Shown one piece after another: positions 1-9,126 of a DNA stretch of 64,000 nt. Under the pieces are notes generated by a model. It was given only the letters and a program-made list of their open reading frames with translations. It was not told the DNA's origin and ran no database searches. How positions within the stretch are numbered: the first letter of the stretch is position 1; each line of letters starts with the position of its first letter. The DNA comes from CBDBBY01 sp965205055 (GTDB lineage Bacteria > Pseudomonadota > Alphaproteobacteria > Rhodobacterales > Rhodobacteraceae), in contig OZ242030.1 of NCBI GenBank assembly GCA_965205055.1, positions 4,216,001 to 4,280,000 of the forward strand, in the 5' to 3' direction. The position numbers were made by a program, and so were the translations under genes.

Positions 1-1
1 C

Positions 2-679
2 GTTGCCAAGTTCCCGAAAGAGACCGACCTCTACTCGATCTCCCGATGGGAGGCTATTGCGCTGGATATGGCGGAAACGGCAGGGATCAATGTGGCCGAG
101 CACGATCTTGTCCCTCACGCTTCCAGTCTGATCTTCATGTCCCGAAGATTTGACCGAACCGGCAACGGCCACAGGGTTCCGTTCATGTCCGGCATGGCGA
201 TGACGGAACACCGTGACGGTGATGACAACGGCAGCTACCTTGAACTGGTCGATGCGATCAACGAGCGAGGCGCTTTCCCCGATCGCGACCGGCAAGAGCT
301 GTTCCGGCGCATTGCGTTCTCGATACTGATTACCAACACTGACGACCACCTCAGGAACACCGGGTTCCTGTGGACCGGACGCAAGGGCTGGACCTTGAGT
401 CCGGCTTACGACGTCAACCCCGTCCCGAACGGACCTCGAATTCTGTCGACGAGGATTGATTTCGACGACGGAACCGCGTCGATCGATTTGCTTCGCTCCG
501 TCGCGGAGTTTTTCATGCCGCAGGCCCGGGCCGACCAAGTGATTGCCGATTGCGCCAGCGTCACCCGGAAATGGAAGGAGTTCGCCTGCCACAGGGAGGC
601 GCCGTCGGCAGAGATCAAGCGGATGCGAACAGCGTTCGAGCACGACGATCTGACACGCGGGCTCTCGCTGACGACATGA
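2..679 (+). CDS. HipA-family kinase toxin, C-terminal part (5' end outside window)
   Basis: The reading frame is open from the left edge and ends at TGA 677-679, so only the last ~225 residues are present. The edge begins with a KFP...D.Y....WEA segment, typical of the start of the HipA C-terminal kinase fold. Next come a NTDDHLRNTG motif, which is the catalytic D-x-x-x-N loop of HipA kinases, and SPAYDVNP, the metal-binding DFG-like segment. Characterised HipA proteins phosphorylate a translation component (glutamyl-tRNA synthetase in E. coli) and cause dormancy. A HipB antitoxin would be expected upstream, outside the window, so the pairing cannot be confirmed. The C-terminus is slightly Arg/Glu-rich and looks natural. 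An orphan or non-toxic HipA-like kinase is possible. Confidence 0.88.
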   Translation, partial: VAKFPKETDLYSISRWEAIALDMAETAGINVAEHDLVPHASSLIFMSRRFDRTGNGHRVPFMSGMAMTEHRDGDDNGSYLELVDAINERGAFPDRDRQELFRRIAFSILITNTDDHLRNTGFLWTGRKGWTLSPAYDVNPVPNGPRILSTRIDFDDGTASIDLLRSVAEFFMPQARADQVIADCASVTRKWKEFACHREAPSAEIKRMRTAFEHDDLTRGLSLTT

Positions 680-910
680 TCAATGCCGCCAAGAAATACG
701 GAACGGACGACGAGTTGAGCGTGGGAAATTGATAGGTCCCCGGCAGCGACCGCGGGACGTCGGCACTTGTCGGACTTACATGCTTGCAGCCGTCGAGCCG
801 CCTTCACCGGAGGCCGTGCTTTGAAGCCTCGCCCGGGGTCGAAGGCTTTCCGCATGCGACAGATATTGAATCGCCGAATCGATTTTGTCGATTCGTGATT
901 GCCATGCTTG

Positions 911-926
911 CCGAAACCGGTTTCGG
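911..926. promoter_or_regulatory. LacI-family operator palindrome
   Basis: CCGAAACCGGTTTCGG is a perfect 16-bp palindrome with the central CG and A/T arms usual for LacI-family operators. It sits 38-53 bp before the lacI-type start codon. This suggests that the regulator controls its own operon, which continues through the sugar transporter. The core promoter was not resolved. Confidence 0.7.
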
Positions 927-963
927 GAAATATCCAGTGATTCGGTCTTGAAGGATTAAGGGC

Positions 964-2088
964 ATGGTCGGTCAAGAAACATCTGCAAGCCGCGGCATTG
1001 AGCGCGTGAAGATTTCAGATGTCGCGGTCGCTTTGAACCTGACGAAGGGCACCGTTTCGCGCGCCTTGAACGGTTACCCGGATATCTCCGAATCTACGCG
1101 TCTCAAGGTGCGGAACGCGGCGCGGCGCATGGGCTACGTCCCGCTGTCGCACGCCCAAGCGATCAAAACGGGCAGGGTGCGGTCGCTTGGCATCGTCTGG
1201 CGGGTGGATTCGCATGATGGACACCGCGCGTTTCTCTCGGATTTCCTCGACGGCGTGTCGCGCGCCGTCAGCGCGGAGGATTGGTCGCTGACCGTTTCAA
1301 CGGCCGACTCCGACATTGCCGAACGCACGACGCTCAGCAGGCTTCTGAAGGAGCGGAAGGTGGACGGCTTCATCCTTCCGAGAACGCTGGCGGACGACCC
1401 GCGCGTCGAGTGGCTTCGGAACGAGGAGGCGCCTTTCATCCTTTACGGGCGGGTGGCTTCTGAACGAAACTGCTCATGGTTCGATTTTCGGGGCGAAGAC
1501 GCCATGCGGAAATCGGTCGCGAGGCTGGCCGAACTCGGGCATGAGCGGATAGCGTTCGTGAACGGCGACTTGCGGTTCAATTACGCGCTTCTGCGGAGAG
1601 ACGGGTATTTCCGCGGGCTGGCCGATGCGGGAATCGATCCCGATCCCGATCTCGTGCTCGACGGCGCGATGACGCTCGCGTCGGGCGAGGCGGCGACCCG
1701 GAAATTGCTGAGACTTGAATCGCCGCCGACAGGAATCGTGTTCGCGCAGGACATGGCGGCGCTCGGAGCCTATCGAGCGGCGGAGAAAGCGGGAGTTTCC
1801 ATCGGACGGGAACTGTCCGTCATCGGCTACGATGGCGTTCCTGAAGGCGCTTGGGCGTCGCCGCAATTGAGCACATTCGCAGTTGACAGCAGATGGGCTG
1901 GCCAACGTCTGGCGGCGTTGCTCATAGACCAGATCAGAGGGGGCAACCCTGAAGATCTGCGGGAAACGGGCGAGGCCCGGTTCCTTTCGCGGGGGTCCGA
2001 CTGCCCGCCGGCGGCAAGCGGCGGCAACCTCGCAGATTTCATCAACCTGGAAAACCACTATGGAGGACAACATGAACATCAACTTTAG
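964..2088 (+). CDS. LacI-family transcriptional regulator of the sugar operon
   Basis: This 374-residue protein has an N-terminal LacI helix-turn-helix and hinge at residues ~17-75 (KISDVAVALNLTKGTVSRAL, then a DISESTR segment). A periplasmic-binding-protein-like sensor domain follows, with the usual GLADAGI and SVIGYDG elements. Length and layout match LacI/GalR repressors, which release DNA when a sugar binds. The palindrome at 911-926 is its likely operator. Its 3' end overlaps the solute-binding gene by 17 nt, so the regulator is the first gene of the transporter operon and probably autoregulates. The effector is unknown; the glycosidase in the operon suggests an alpha-glucoside or glycosyl-glycerate type compound (inference). 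Confidence 0.92.
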   Translation: MVGQETSASRGIERVKISDVAVALNLTKGTVSRALNGYPDISESTRLKVRNAARRMGYVPLSHAQAIKTGRVRSLGIVWRVDSHDGHRAFLSDFLDGVSRAVSAEDWSLTVSTADSDIAERTTLSRLLKERKVDGFILPRTLADDPRVEWLRNEEAPFILYGRVASERNCSWFDFRGEDAMRKSVARLAELGHERIAFVNGDLRFNYALLRRDGYFRGLADAGIDPDPDLVLDGAMTLASGEAATRKLLRLESPPTGIVFAQDMAALGAYRAAEKAGVSIGRELSVIGYDGVPEGAWASPQLSTFAVDSRWAGQRLAALLIDQIRGGNPEDLRETGEARFLSRGSDCPPAASGGNLADFINLENHYGGQHEHQL

Positions 2089-3436
2089 AGGCAAAGGCTT
2101 GTGGCTGGCAGCTGCGGCCGCCGCTTTCGCGACAGCGATGGCAGGCGGAACCGCGTCCGCCCAGTCATTGAGATTCTGGACGACCGAAGAGCAGCCCGAC
2201 AGGCTTGCGAAGCAGCAGGCGATGGCCGCGCAATTCGAAGCGGAAACAGGAACCTCGGTCGAGGTCATTCCGATTTCCGAATCGGATCTCGGAACGCGGG
2301 CGACTGCCGCGTTCGCCGCCGGAGACCTGCCGGACGTGATTTACCATCCGCTGCAGTACGCGTTGCCGTGGGCCGAAGCGGGCATCCTCGATACGGACGC
2401 GGCGACGGAAGTCGTGGAAGAGCTGGGCGTGGAGACTTTCGCTTCGGGCGCGCTGGACATGGCGGCCGTCGAGGACGGCTACGCGTCGGTTCCGGTGGAC
2501 GGCTGGACCCAGATGATCGTCTACAGGAAAGACCTCTTCGACGCGAACGGGCTTGATGCGCCCAGCAGCTACGCCAACGTGGTTGCCGCTTTGGAGGCGC
2601 TGCACAATCCGCCCGACATGTACGGATTCGTCGCCGCCACCAAGGTGGACGAGAATTTCATGAGCCAAGTTCTCGAGCACGTTTTCCTCGCCAATGGCGT
2701 GATGCCCGTGGACGAGAGCGGATTCAAGCCGCTCGACGAAACGAAGACCGTTGAGGTCCTCGAATTCTACAAGGCCGTTGCCGACGCCTCGCCGGACGGA
2801 GAGCTTTACTGGAAGCAGTCCCGCGAACTCTACTTCGCAGGCAAGGCCGCCATGATAATCTGGTCTCCGTTCATTCTCGACGAGCTGGCGGGCCTGAGGG
2901 ACAGCGCGCCTCCGACGATCAACGACGATCCGACTTCGAGCGAGCTTGCTTCGCTGACCGGCATCGTGACCAACTTCGCCGGACCTTCCAACCCGGAAGG
3001 CGCTGCTTGGGGCGACGTCAGGTATTTCGGAATCACGTCCGATGCTGCGACCGATGAGGCGATGGAATTCGTGATGTTCTCGATGGACGACGGCTACACC
3101 CAGACTCTTTCGATAGCGCCGGAAGGCAAGTTCCCGGTGCGGAGGGGCACCATGGACGACATGACGATGTTCGTCGAAGCGTGGTCGAAGCTTCCAGTCG
3201 GAGTCGACCGGAAAGCGCCGCTTTCCGAGCTCTACGCGCAGGAAATGATCGACGAGATCGTCGGCGGGCTCAATGTGGCGAAGCGCTGGGGTGTCGAAGA
3301 AGGCCAGTTGTCGCTTGCGTCGAAGATCATCAACAGCCAGGTGATCAATCGTTTGGTGCGCGAGTACATCGACGGAATGCGCGATGGCGCTTCCACCGTG
3401 GCGGCGTTGAACGAAGAACTGGCCAAGATCCAGTAA
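2072..3436 (+). CDS. Sugar ABC transporter solute-binding protein (family 1)
   Basis: The protein has 454 residues, with an N-terminal signal peptide (Lys/Arg, then an Ala-rich core, ending near TASAQS) and a mature family-1 extracellular solute-binding fold. WTTEEQ opens the first lobe, ADLPDVI-type and VPVDGW segments line the cleft, and KAAMI.WSPF is typical of the second lobe. It should bind a carbohydrate in the periplasm and deliver it to the two permeases encoded downstream. The ATG at 2072 is preferred over one 12 nt upstream, because GGAGG lies five bases before it. The gene overlaps the lacI end and is followed 53 nt later by the first permease. Confidence 0.92.
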   Translation: MNINFRGKGLWLAAAAAAFATAMAGGTASAQSLRFWTTEEQPDRLAKQQAMAAQFEAETGTSVEVIPISESDLGTRATAAFAAGDLPDVIYHPLQYALPWAEAGILDTDAATEVVEELGVETFASGALDMAAVEDGYASVPVDGWTQMIVYRKDLFDANGLDAPSSYANVVAALEALHNPPDMYGFVAATKVDENFMSQVLEHVFLANGVMPVDESGFKPLDETKTVEVLEFYKAVADASPDGELYWKQSRELYFAGKAAMIIWSPFILDELAGLRDSAPPTINDDPTSSELASLTGIVTNFAGPSNPEGAAWGDVRYFGITSDAATDEAMEFVMFSMDDGYTQTLSIAPEGKFPVRRGTMDDMTMFVEAWSKLPVGVDRKAPLSELYAQEMIDEIVGGLNVAKRWGVEEGQLSLASKIINSQVINRLVREYIDGMRDGASTVAALNEELAKIQ

Positions 3437-3489
3437 GGCCGCCCTGACGAAGCCGGGAGCGGCAAATGCGCTCCCGGCTGCGGAAATGA

Positions 3490-4743
3490 ATGTCTGAAGG
3501 ACAAATCATCGGGCCGCCTTCGGAAATCGGCCCTCTGCAAAGGCAAGAAGTTTGGCTTGCGTGGAGCCTTCTCGGCCCGACGCTCGCCATCGTCGCGCTG
3601 GTGATCATCCTCCCTTTGCTTTCCATATTCTGGATCAGCTTCAAGCCGGTCGGCCTGGAGGATCTGAGGCCGCCGACTCCCACAGCCTACGAGCGGATGC
3701 GGGGCGATCTTGAAGCGCCCGGCGATGCTGCGACGATTGAATACCGTCTTCGAAACACTTCCCCGAAGTTTCCCGTCGAGAGCGTGACGCTGAATGACGT
3801 TCTTCCGGAAGGCCTGAGCGTCGCGGAACTCGACCCGCGGTGCGAACTCGAACGCCGCGTACTTTCATGCGATCTGGGCGACTGGGAACCCGGCTACCGC
3901 GACAGGCTGAGGATCAATGTCACCGCCGATGAACTCTTCATCGCAAGCGGAGCTGAGCTTCGCGACAGCGAAGCATCGATATCAGGAGAATCGCGATCCG
4001 TTTTGCTGAGCGGCGAATTCACGGCCGCGAATTTCGTCCGGATTTTCGACGGGTCGGAATTCTGGTCCGTGCTCTGGGCGACCTCGTTCTATACGGTCGT
4101 CGGCACGATCGGCGCCTTGGTGGTCGGCCTGATGGCCGCTTTGATCCTGAACAAGGATGTGAGGGGCCAAGGATTTTTTCGGGGGTTGTTTCTTTTTCCC
4201 TACGTGGCTCCCGTCATCGCCGTCGCGTTCACTTGGGTCACCCTGTTCGATCCGTTCTCCGGATCCGCGAATGCGCTGCTGGTTCAAATGGGCGCCGTCG
4301 AGACGCCGATCAACTTTTTCGGCGAGCGTCCGCTCGCGTTGATCATGGTCACCGTATTCGAGATCTGGCGATACTTCCCGCTTTCATTCCTGTTCATCCT
4401 CGCCAGGATGCAGTCGATCGACGGCGACATGTATGAGGCGGCGGAAATGGACGGCGCGTCGCCGTTCCAGCAATTCTGGGCTTTGTCGATTCCCCACCTG
4501 CTCGGAATTCTTTCGATTCTGTTTTTGCTGCGGTTCATTTGGACCTTCAACAAATTCGACGACATTTTCCTGCTGACGGGCGGCAATGCCGGGACGCGCA
4601 CGCTGACTGTGAATGTTTATGAACAGGCATTCGCGATATCCAATATCGGCGCGGGGGCGGCCGTCGCAGTCGTCATTTTCGCATGCTTGCTGGCGTTCTC
4701 GGCGTTTTTCTTCCGCTTTCTCAGCAGGGAGGAAGGGCTGTGA
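3490..4743 (+). CDS. MalF-type sugar permease with a DUF11-like insert
   Basis: This 417-residue inner-membrane permease has one N-terminal membrane helix (residues ~22-48) and then an insert of about 110 residues. The insert contains LRNTSP, VLPEGLSV and CDLGDWEPGYRDR, the pattern of a DUF11 immunoglobulin-like domain. Five more helices and the ATPase-docking EAA loop (YEAAEMDGASPFQQFW, residues ~316-331) follow, so the transport core is complete. MalF of E. coli also carries a periplasmic domain after an early helix, but of a different fold. The insert could contact the binding protein or the cell wall (inference). The stop TGA overlaps the next GTG start (GTGA), showing translational coupling. 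Confidence 0.88.
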   Translation: MSEGQIIGPPSEIGPLQRQEVWLAWSLLGPTLAIVALVIILPLLSIFWISFKPVGLEDLRPPTPTAYERMRGDLEAPGDAATIEYRLRNTSPKFPVESVTLNDVLPEGLSVAELDPRCELERRVLSCDLGDWEPGYRDRLRINVTADELFIASGAELRDSEASISGESRSVLLSGEFTAANFVRIFDGSEFWSVLWATSFYTVVGTIGALVVGLMAALILNKDVRGQGFFRGLFLFPYVAPVIAVAFTWVTLFDPFSGSANALLVQMGAVETPINFFGERPLALIMVTVFEIWRYFPLSFLFILARMQSIDGDMYEAAEMDGASPFQQFWALSIPHLLGILSILFLLRFIWTFNKFDDIFLLTGGNAGTRTLTVNVYEQAFAISNIGAGAAVAVVIFACLLAFSAFFFRFLSREEGL

Positions 4744-5972
4744 GCAAATTGCGGGTCGGATACATCGCCGCACCCGTTCTGGGAGCGCTTTGGACGATGA
4801 CGATGGCGATTTGCGCTGCGGTCGGGCTTGCTTTCGCGAGCGGCGCCGCAGCGACGCCGGGATTCCTTTCCGCCTTGATCGTCGGCGCTGCGTCGGGTCT
4901 GGCCGTCGTTTTCGCGCCTGGCGATTGGTTTGAAGGCAAGCTTGGAAAGACGGGTTTGGCCTTTGCCGCCGCGGTCTTGACCTTCGTGCTGCGGCTCGGC
5001 CAGCCATTCGGGATACCGCTTGAAGAGGCCGGCGCGACTCAGGCTGCCGCCTTGGCAGTCTATGCGGCTGCGGTCGCTTGGCCGCTGTGCGGAATACTGA
5101 AAGGATACGCTTGGAACGAGAGGGATCGCCACATGTTCGAACATGCGGTGATTCGGTTCCTGACATGCTTCGGATATGTCGTATTCACTGCGTTGGTCGC
5201 GATTCCGTTCTATGTCATGGTGATGACAAGCCTGAAATCCCAGCAGGCTCTGCTGGCCAATCCTCTGGACTTCGGACTGGATCTCGAAAAGGGTTGGGAA
5301 CTGTTTCGGTCTTACGAAGAGCTCTTCGGCCAGTTCAACTTCGGACGATATCTCGGGATCAGTTTCGTGGTTTCCGTTGCAACGGTCGCCATCACGCTGC
5401 TGTTCAGCGTTCCCGGAGCTTACGCCGTCGCGCGGCTCCGCTTTCGCGGCCGTGCCGCATTGTCGCGCTCGATTCTTCTGATCTACATGGTTCCGACGAT
5501 CGTGCTTGCGCTCCCGATCTACATTGCATTTTCGGTCGCGGGGCTTCGGAACTCCCTGTTCGGCATCCTGCTGATCTACCCGGTGACGACGATCCCGGTC
5601 GCGCTGTACATGCTCCAAGGATACTTCCGCGGCTTGCCGGTCGAAGTCGAAGAGGCAGGCCTTGTGGACGGTCTGAAAAGGCTCGGCGTCATCATAAAAA
5701 TCACGTTGCCGCTGAGCCTTCCGGCGCTGGCCTCGGTGTCGCTCTACGTATTCATGATCGCTTGGAACGAGTTCCTCCTGGCGTTCATGCTGCTCGACGA
5801 CCCGTCGATATTCACTCTGACGCGTGGCGTGGCGATGTTGAACTCGTCTGAAATTCCGCGGCAGCATCTCATGGCAGGCGCGGTCATCGCGACGGTTCCG
5901 ATCATGCTGCTGTTCCTGGGTCTTGAAAGGTTCATGACCAGAGGCCTGACGGCCGGCGCAGTGAAGGGTTAG
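4740..5972 (+). CDS. MalG-type sugar permease with extra N-terminal membrane segments
   Basis: The 410-residue permease starts at a GTG that overlaps the preceding stop. The last ~280 residues are a standard MalG/CUT1 permease with six helices, an EAA loop (EEAGLVDGLKRLG) and the usual C-terminal GAVKG. The first ~125 residues are an addition holding about three or four hydrophobic helices, absent from typical MalG proteins of 270-300 residues. Together with the DUF11-bearing partner, this makes an enlarged membrane complex. It pairs with the upstream permease, the solute-binding protein at 2072 and the ATPase at 7235. The role of the additional helices is unknown. Confidence 0.9.
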   Translation: MSKLRVGYIAAPVLGALWTMTMAICAAVGLAFASGAAATPGFLSALIVGAASGLAVVFAPGDWFEGKLGKTGLAFAAAVLTFVLRLGQPFGIPLEEAGATQAAALAVYAAAVAWPLCGILKGYAWNERDRHMFEHAVIRFLTCFGYVVFTALVAIPFYVMVMTSLKSQQALLANPLDFGLDLEKGWELFRSYEELFGQFNFGRYLGISFVVSVATVAITLLFSVPGAYAVARLRFRGRAALSRSILLIYMVPTIVLALPIYIAFSVAGLRNSLFGILLIYPVTTIPVALYMLQGYFRGLPVEVEEAGLVDGLKRLGVIIKITLPLSLPALASVSLYVFMIAWNEFLLAFMLLDDPSIFTLTRGVAMLNSSEIPRQHLMAGAVIATVPIMLLFLGLERFMTRGLTAGAVKG

Positions 5973-5978
5973 CGCACA

Positions 5979-7235
5979 GTGCTGCAAAGAAATCTCGACA
6001 CCGACGCGCGCGCCATCATGCGCCGGAACGATCGCGGCGCCTACACCGTTCCGACGAACGGGCTTTATCCCTACCAATGGAATTGGGACAGCGCGTTCGC
6101 CGCTCTGGGATTTGCCACATTCGATATCGACCGCGCTTGGACGGAGCTTGAAACGCTCATGTCCGGACAGTGGCCGAACGGCATGGTGCCGCACATCATT
6201 TTCCATGAGGTCGACGAAAGCTATTTTCCGGGACCGGAAGTTTGGGGCACCCGCGCCGCGCCGGCATCGTCGGGCATCACCCAGCCCCCCGTCGTCGCGA
6301 CAATCGCGCGCTCGATTTTCAGGCGCGACCCTGTTGAAGGGAGAAAGCGGCTGGAAGGCTTGTACCCGAAATTGCTTGCATGGCATCGCTGGTTCCGGGA
6401 TTGCCGCTGCGAGAGCGGCGCTGCCGCAGTGACCCATCCTTGGGAATCCGGCCGCGACAACGCGCCTGATTGGGACGCCGCCCTCGCGGACGTCGACACT
6501 TCGCGGGTGCAAAAGTTTACCCGCCGAGATTTGGAACATGTCGACCCCCACATGCGGCCGACGAAAGCCGACTACGACAGGTATCTTGCATTGGTCGAGT
6601 TCGGCAGAAATTGCGGATGGGACGAGACGGAAATCATGGAGCGTGGACCGTTCCGGGTCGCCGACCCCACGACGACCTTCATTCTGCTCCGAGCGAACAG
6701 GGACCTCGCAAGATTGGCGGAGGAGCTGGGGCATTCCGCGGACGAGGTTCGGCAATGGATCGGCGATCTTGAACATGCTGTCGAAGGCCTCTGGAACCCG
6801 GCGCTCGGCGTCTACGACTCGCTGAACCTGCGGACGCGCGAATTCGCGGGAAGCCTTTCGTCGGCGTCCTTTCTTTGCTGGTACGCAGGATTGGAAAATT
6901 CCGAGATGCTTGACCGCCTCGACAGAGTGCTTGCGAAGGTGAAGTTCGGCGTTCCGAGCTACGACCCCGACAGCCCGCGTTTCGACAGAAAGCGTTACTG
7001 GCGCGGCCCGTCCTGGGCCATGATGAATGCGATGATAGGCACCGGCCTGAGCGAGTTCGGGCACAAGGCGGTTGCGGACCGAGTTCGCGAAGACTCCCGG
7101 AGACTGCTTCTGACCGGAGGTTTCTCCGAGTATTTCGACCCTTGCGACGGTTCGCCGGCAGGCGGCAAGTCATTCACTTGGACCGCGGCCGTTTGGCTCG
7201 CGTGGGCATCCCCCGTTTCGGGAGGCTTCGGCTGA
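5979..7235 (+). CDS. GH63/MGH1-like (alpha/alpha)6 glycoside hydrolase
   Basis: The protein has 418 residues, no signal peptide and a GTG start, so it is probably cytoplasmic and acts on the imported sugar. WNWDSAFAALGF, WESGRDNAPDWD, YWRGPSWAMMN and a C-terminal FSEYFDP...GGKSFTWTAAVWL are hallmarks of clan-G (alpha/alpha)6-barrel inverting glycosidases of the GH63/MGH1-like group. The Asp in the GRDNAPDWD segment and the Glu of FSEYF are the likely acid and base. Characterised relatives include mannosylglycerate and glucosylglycerate hydrolases and alpha-glucosidases, so the exact substrate is open. The stop overlaps the ATPase start (TGATG). Length is near that of MgH-type enzymes (~440). 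Confidence 0.8.
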   Translation: MLQRNLDTDARAIMRRNDRGAYTVPTNGLYPYQWNWDSAFAALGFATFDIDRAWTELETLMSGQWPNGMVPHIIFHEVDESYFPGPEVWGTRAAPASSGITQPPVVATIARSIFRRDPVEGRKRLEGLYPKLLAWHRWFRDCRCESGAAAVTHPWESGRDNAPDWDAALADVDTSRVQKFTRRDLEHVDPHMRPTKADYDRYLALVEFGRNCGWDETEIMERGPFRVADPTTTFILLRANRDLARLAEELGHSADEVRQWIGDLEHAVEGLWNPALGVYDSLNLRTREFAGSLSSASFLCWYAGLENSEMLDRLDRVLAKVKFGVPSYDPDSPRFDRKRYWRGPSWAMMNAMIGTGLSEFGHKAVADRVREDSRRLLLTGGFSEYFDPCDGSPAGGKSFTWTAAVWLAWASPVSGGFG

Positions 7236-8305
7236 TGGGCGCGATCGCTCTGCAATCCGTCGAGAAATGGTTCGGCGAAATTCAGGTCATCAAAGGAATC
7301 GACCTCGAAATCGGAAGCGGGGAGTTCGTCGTCTTCGTCGGACCTTCGGGATGCGGAAAATCGACGCTGCTCAGGCTGGTCGCCGGTCTGGAGGAAATTT
7401 CCAGAGGACGCCTTCGCATCGGCGGGACCGACGCCACGGCTCAGCCTCCGGCGAAGCGCGGCCTCGCGATGGTGTTCCAGTCCTACGCGCTTTACCCGCA
7501 TATGACAGTGCGGGAGAACATGGGGTTCAGCCTGAAGAACGCCGGCCGTCCGAAAGACGAAACCGCAAGCAAAGTGGCGGAAGCCGCCAAGATTCTGAAG
7601 CTTGAGCAATTCCTTGACAGGCGTCCGAAGGAGTTGTCCGGCGGTCAAAGGCAGCGCGTGGCCATCGGGCGGTCGATAGTCCGCGCTCCCACGGCCTTCC
7701 TGTTCGACGAGCCGCTTTCGAACCTGGACGCCGCCCTTCGGGTCGAGATGCGCTATGAAATCGCGAAGCTGCACCAGTCGCTTGGCGCGACCATGATTTA
7801 CGTGACCCACGATCAAGTCGAAGCGATGACGCTTGCGGATAGGATCGTAGTGCTCGACAACGGCCGCATTGCGCAGGTCGGCTCGCCCCGCGAACTGTAT
7901 CGTCGGCCCGGAAACCTTTTCGTCGCGCAATTCATCGGAAGTCCAAAAATGAACGTGCTGGCGTGCGTGGCGGAAGGGCGGGAATACAGGATCGAAGGCG
8001 GACGGTCAGGTCAGTACGGAGGGGAAGCGAGGGCCGTGAATCTAGGCGTTCGCCCCGAGCACATCAGCTTGGGAGAGGCCGGCACGGGGCAACTGGACGG
8101 CACGGTCGACGTTTGCGAGTATCTCGGCGCGGACACGAACGTAATTGTCGATGCCGGCACGCAAGGCCAGATAACGGTCCGGGTCGGTGGCGAGACGGAA
8201 CTGAAGCCCGGGGATCAAGTCGGCATGGCGCTTTCCGAAGAAGACGTCCATTTCTTTGATTCCGAGGGGCAGGCGGTTTGCCATGGAATCGCACGCCGAT
8301 CATAA
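7235..8305 (+). CDS. Sugar ABC transporter ATPase (UgpC/MsmK type)
   Basis: This 356-residue ATPase has all nucleotide-binding motifs: Walker A GPSGCGKST (~residue 37), Q-loop FQSYALYPHM, signature LSGGQRQR, Walker B AFLFDEPLSNLD and H-loop YVTHDQ. A C-terminal TOBE/regulatory region (residues ~240-350) contains the conserved NLGVRPEHI. It closes the operon and energises the permease pair encoded at 3490 and 4740. The ATG overlaps the hydrolase stop. Such ATPases can be shared among several CUT1 transporters, but a second complete system with its own ATPase is found at 57.4-61.6 kb, so sharing is not required here. Confidence 0.95.
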   Translation: MGAIALQSVEKWFGEIQVIKGIDLEIGSGEFVVFVGPSGCGKSTLLRLVAGLEEISRGRLRIGGTDATAQPPAKRGLAMVFQSYALYPHMTVRENMGFSLKNAGRPKDETASKVAEAAKILKLEQFLDRRPKELSGGQRQRVAIGRSIVRAPTAFLFDEPLSNLDAALRVEMRYEIAKLHQSLGATMIYVTHDQVEAMTLADRIVVLDNGRIAQVGSPRELYRRPGNLFVAQFIGSPKMNVLACVAEGREYRIEGGRSGQYGGEARAVNLGVRPEHISLGEAGTGQLDGTVDVCEYLGADTNVIVDAGTQGQITVRVGGETELKPGDQVGMALSEEDVHFFDSEGQAVCHGIARRS

Positions 8306-8693
8306 AGACGCATCTCATTCGGCAAGGAATGAGGGAAGGCGACTTTTGCGGGCGGCTCAAGTGCCGGAATATCGCCTCAAGCTCATCGGCAGTGCCGCGA
8401 AGCTCGCAGAGACATTTTGCAGTGCGATTGCGCAGCCTCCAGAACCTGAATTTTGATGATCGCGAGATACAGTTGCCGGGGAACTCTGCTTCGGCATCTA
8501 CACCGGAAAACGGAACAGTTCGATCCGCGTCGCCCTGTTCGCGTAGATCGACTGACGATCAATCAGAAGTGCCGGGCTGTCGTCCCTAAACTTCCGTCCA
8601 CCCGGATTTGCTCGATGGGGACGGATCTCGGCTGACGCCGCAATTCGATAATATTCCGCTTGCCGAATTCCTCCAAATATTCGCCCAAAAAAA
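8306..8693. other. Intergenic stretch, no gene recognised
   Basis: No reading frame here looks coding on either strand. No clear terminator hairpin was found behind the sugar operon. The stretch ends at the left end of a MITE at 8694. Confidence 0.5.
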
Positions 8694-8859
8694 GGGCACG
8701 CCCCATTTTTTGCGATGAGGAGAGGAGGCGTCGCCGGTCGAAAGCGGGGCCGACGCTCTGATCGCCTTCAAATGCCGCATCGAAAACAATCGCTGAGCCG
8801 AATGTCCTGATCGGAGGGTCTGTCGCACGGCCGTCCGCCCCGAAAAAGGGACGCGCCCC
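8694..8859 (+). repeat. 166-bp MITE derived from an ISKra4-type element (copy a)
   Basis: The ends are imperfect inverted repeats: left GGGCACGCCCCATTTTTTG, right (reverse complement) GGGGCGCGTCCCTTTTTCG. The interior is a decayed version of the last codons of an ISKra4 transposase (ADAL-AFKC--ENNR pattern, compare ANAVLAIKCCF at the end of the gene at 27131). A copy of the same 166-bp length lies at 34051-34216 and a 171-bp copy at 53188-53358. Confidence 0.72.
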
Positions 8860-8879
8860 ACATCCATCGGCTTAGCCTT

Positions 8880-9080
8880 CTACAGTTTTGCATCCTCTTT
8901 GACGCGCATCGGTCGGCGGAAAGGCGGAATCAGGTTGTATCCTAGTCCGGAGACGCCTTGCGCGCGCAAGGCCCGCGACAACTTTATCGCCTCGGCCACC
9001 AATTCAGCGTCGACCTTCGGATTTTTCACCGCGATATTCTCGACGTCATCCATATTGTCATCCCTGATCAATTGGGACAT
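8880..9080 (-). CDS. Small hypothetical protein, 66 residues
   Basis: The ATG at 9080 is preceded by a good Shine-Dalgarno (AGAGGAAGCT before ATG), so translation is likely. The product is acidic at the N-terminus (MSQLIRDDNMDDVENIAV), then has a short helix (LVAEAIKLSRALRAQ) and a basic C-terminal tail (PFRRPMRVKEDAKL). No family is recognised. Size and place, divergent from a dead antitoxin/PIN pair, would fit a small antitoxin or regulator, but this is inference. No partner toxin is seen next to it on the same strand. Confidence 0.5.
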   Translation of the reverse strand: MSQLIRDDNMDDVENIAVKNPKVDAELVAEAIKLSRALRAQGVSGLGYNLIPPFRRPMRVKEDAKL

Positions 9081-9126
9081 AGCTTCCTCTCCTGTGTAGT
9101 ACAGCCATAGGCTGCATACGCTCCTG

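Noticed and set aside
4617..7064. 815-residue open frame on the minus strand
   Set aside because: It lies opposite a well-supported sugar operon, is extremely Arg/His/Gln-rich, and results from GC-rich codon bias.
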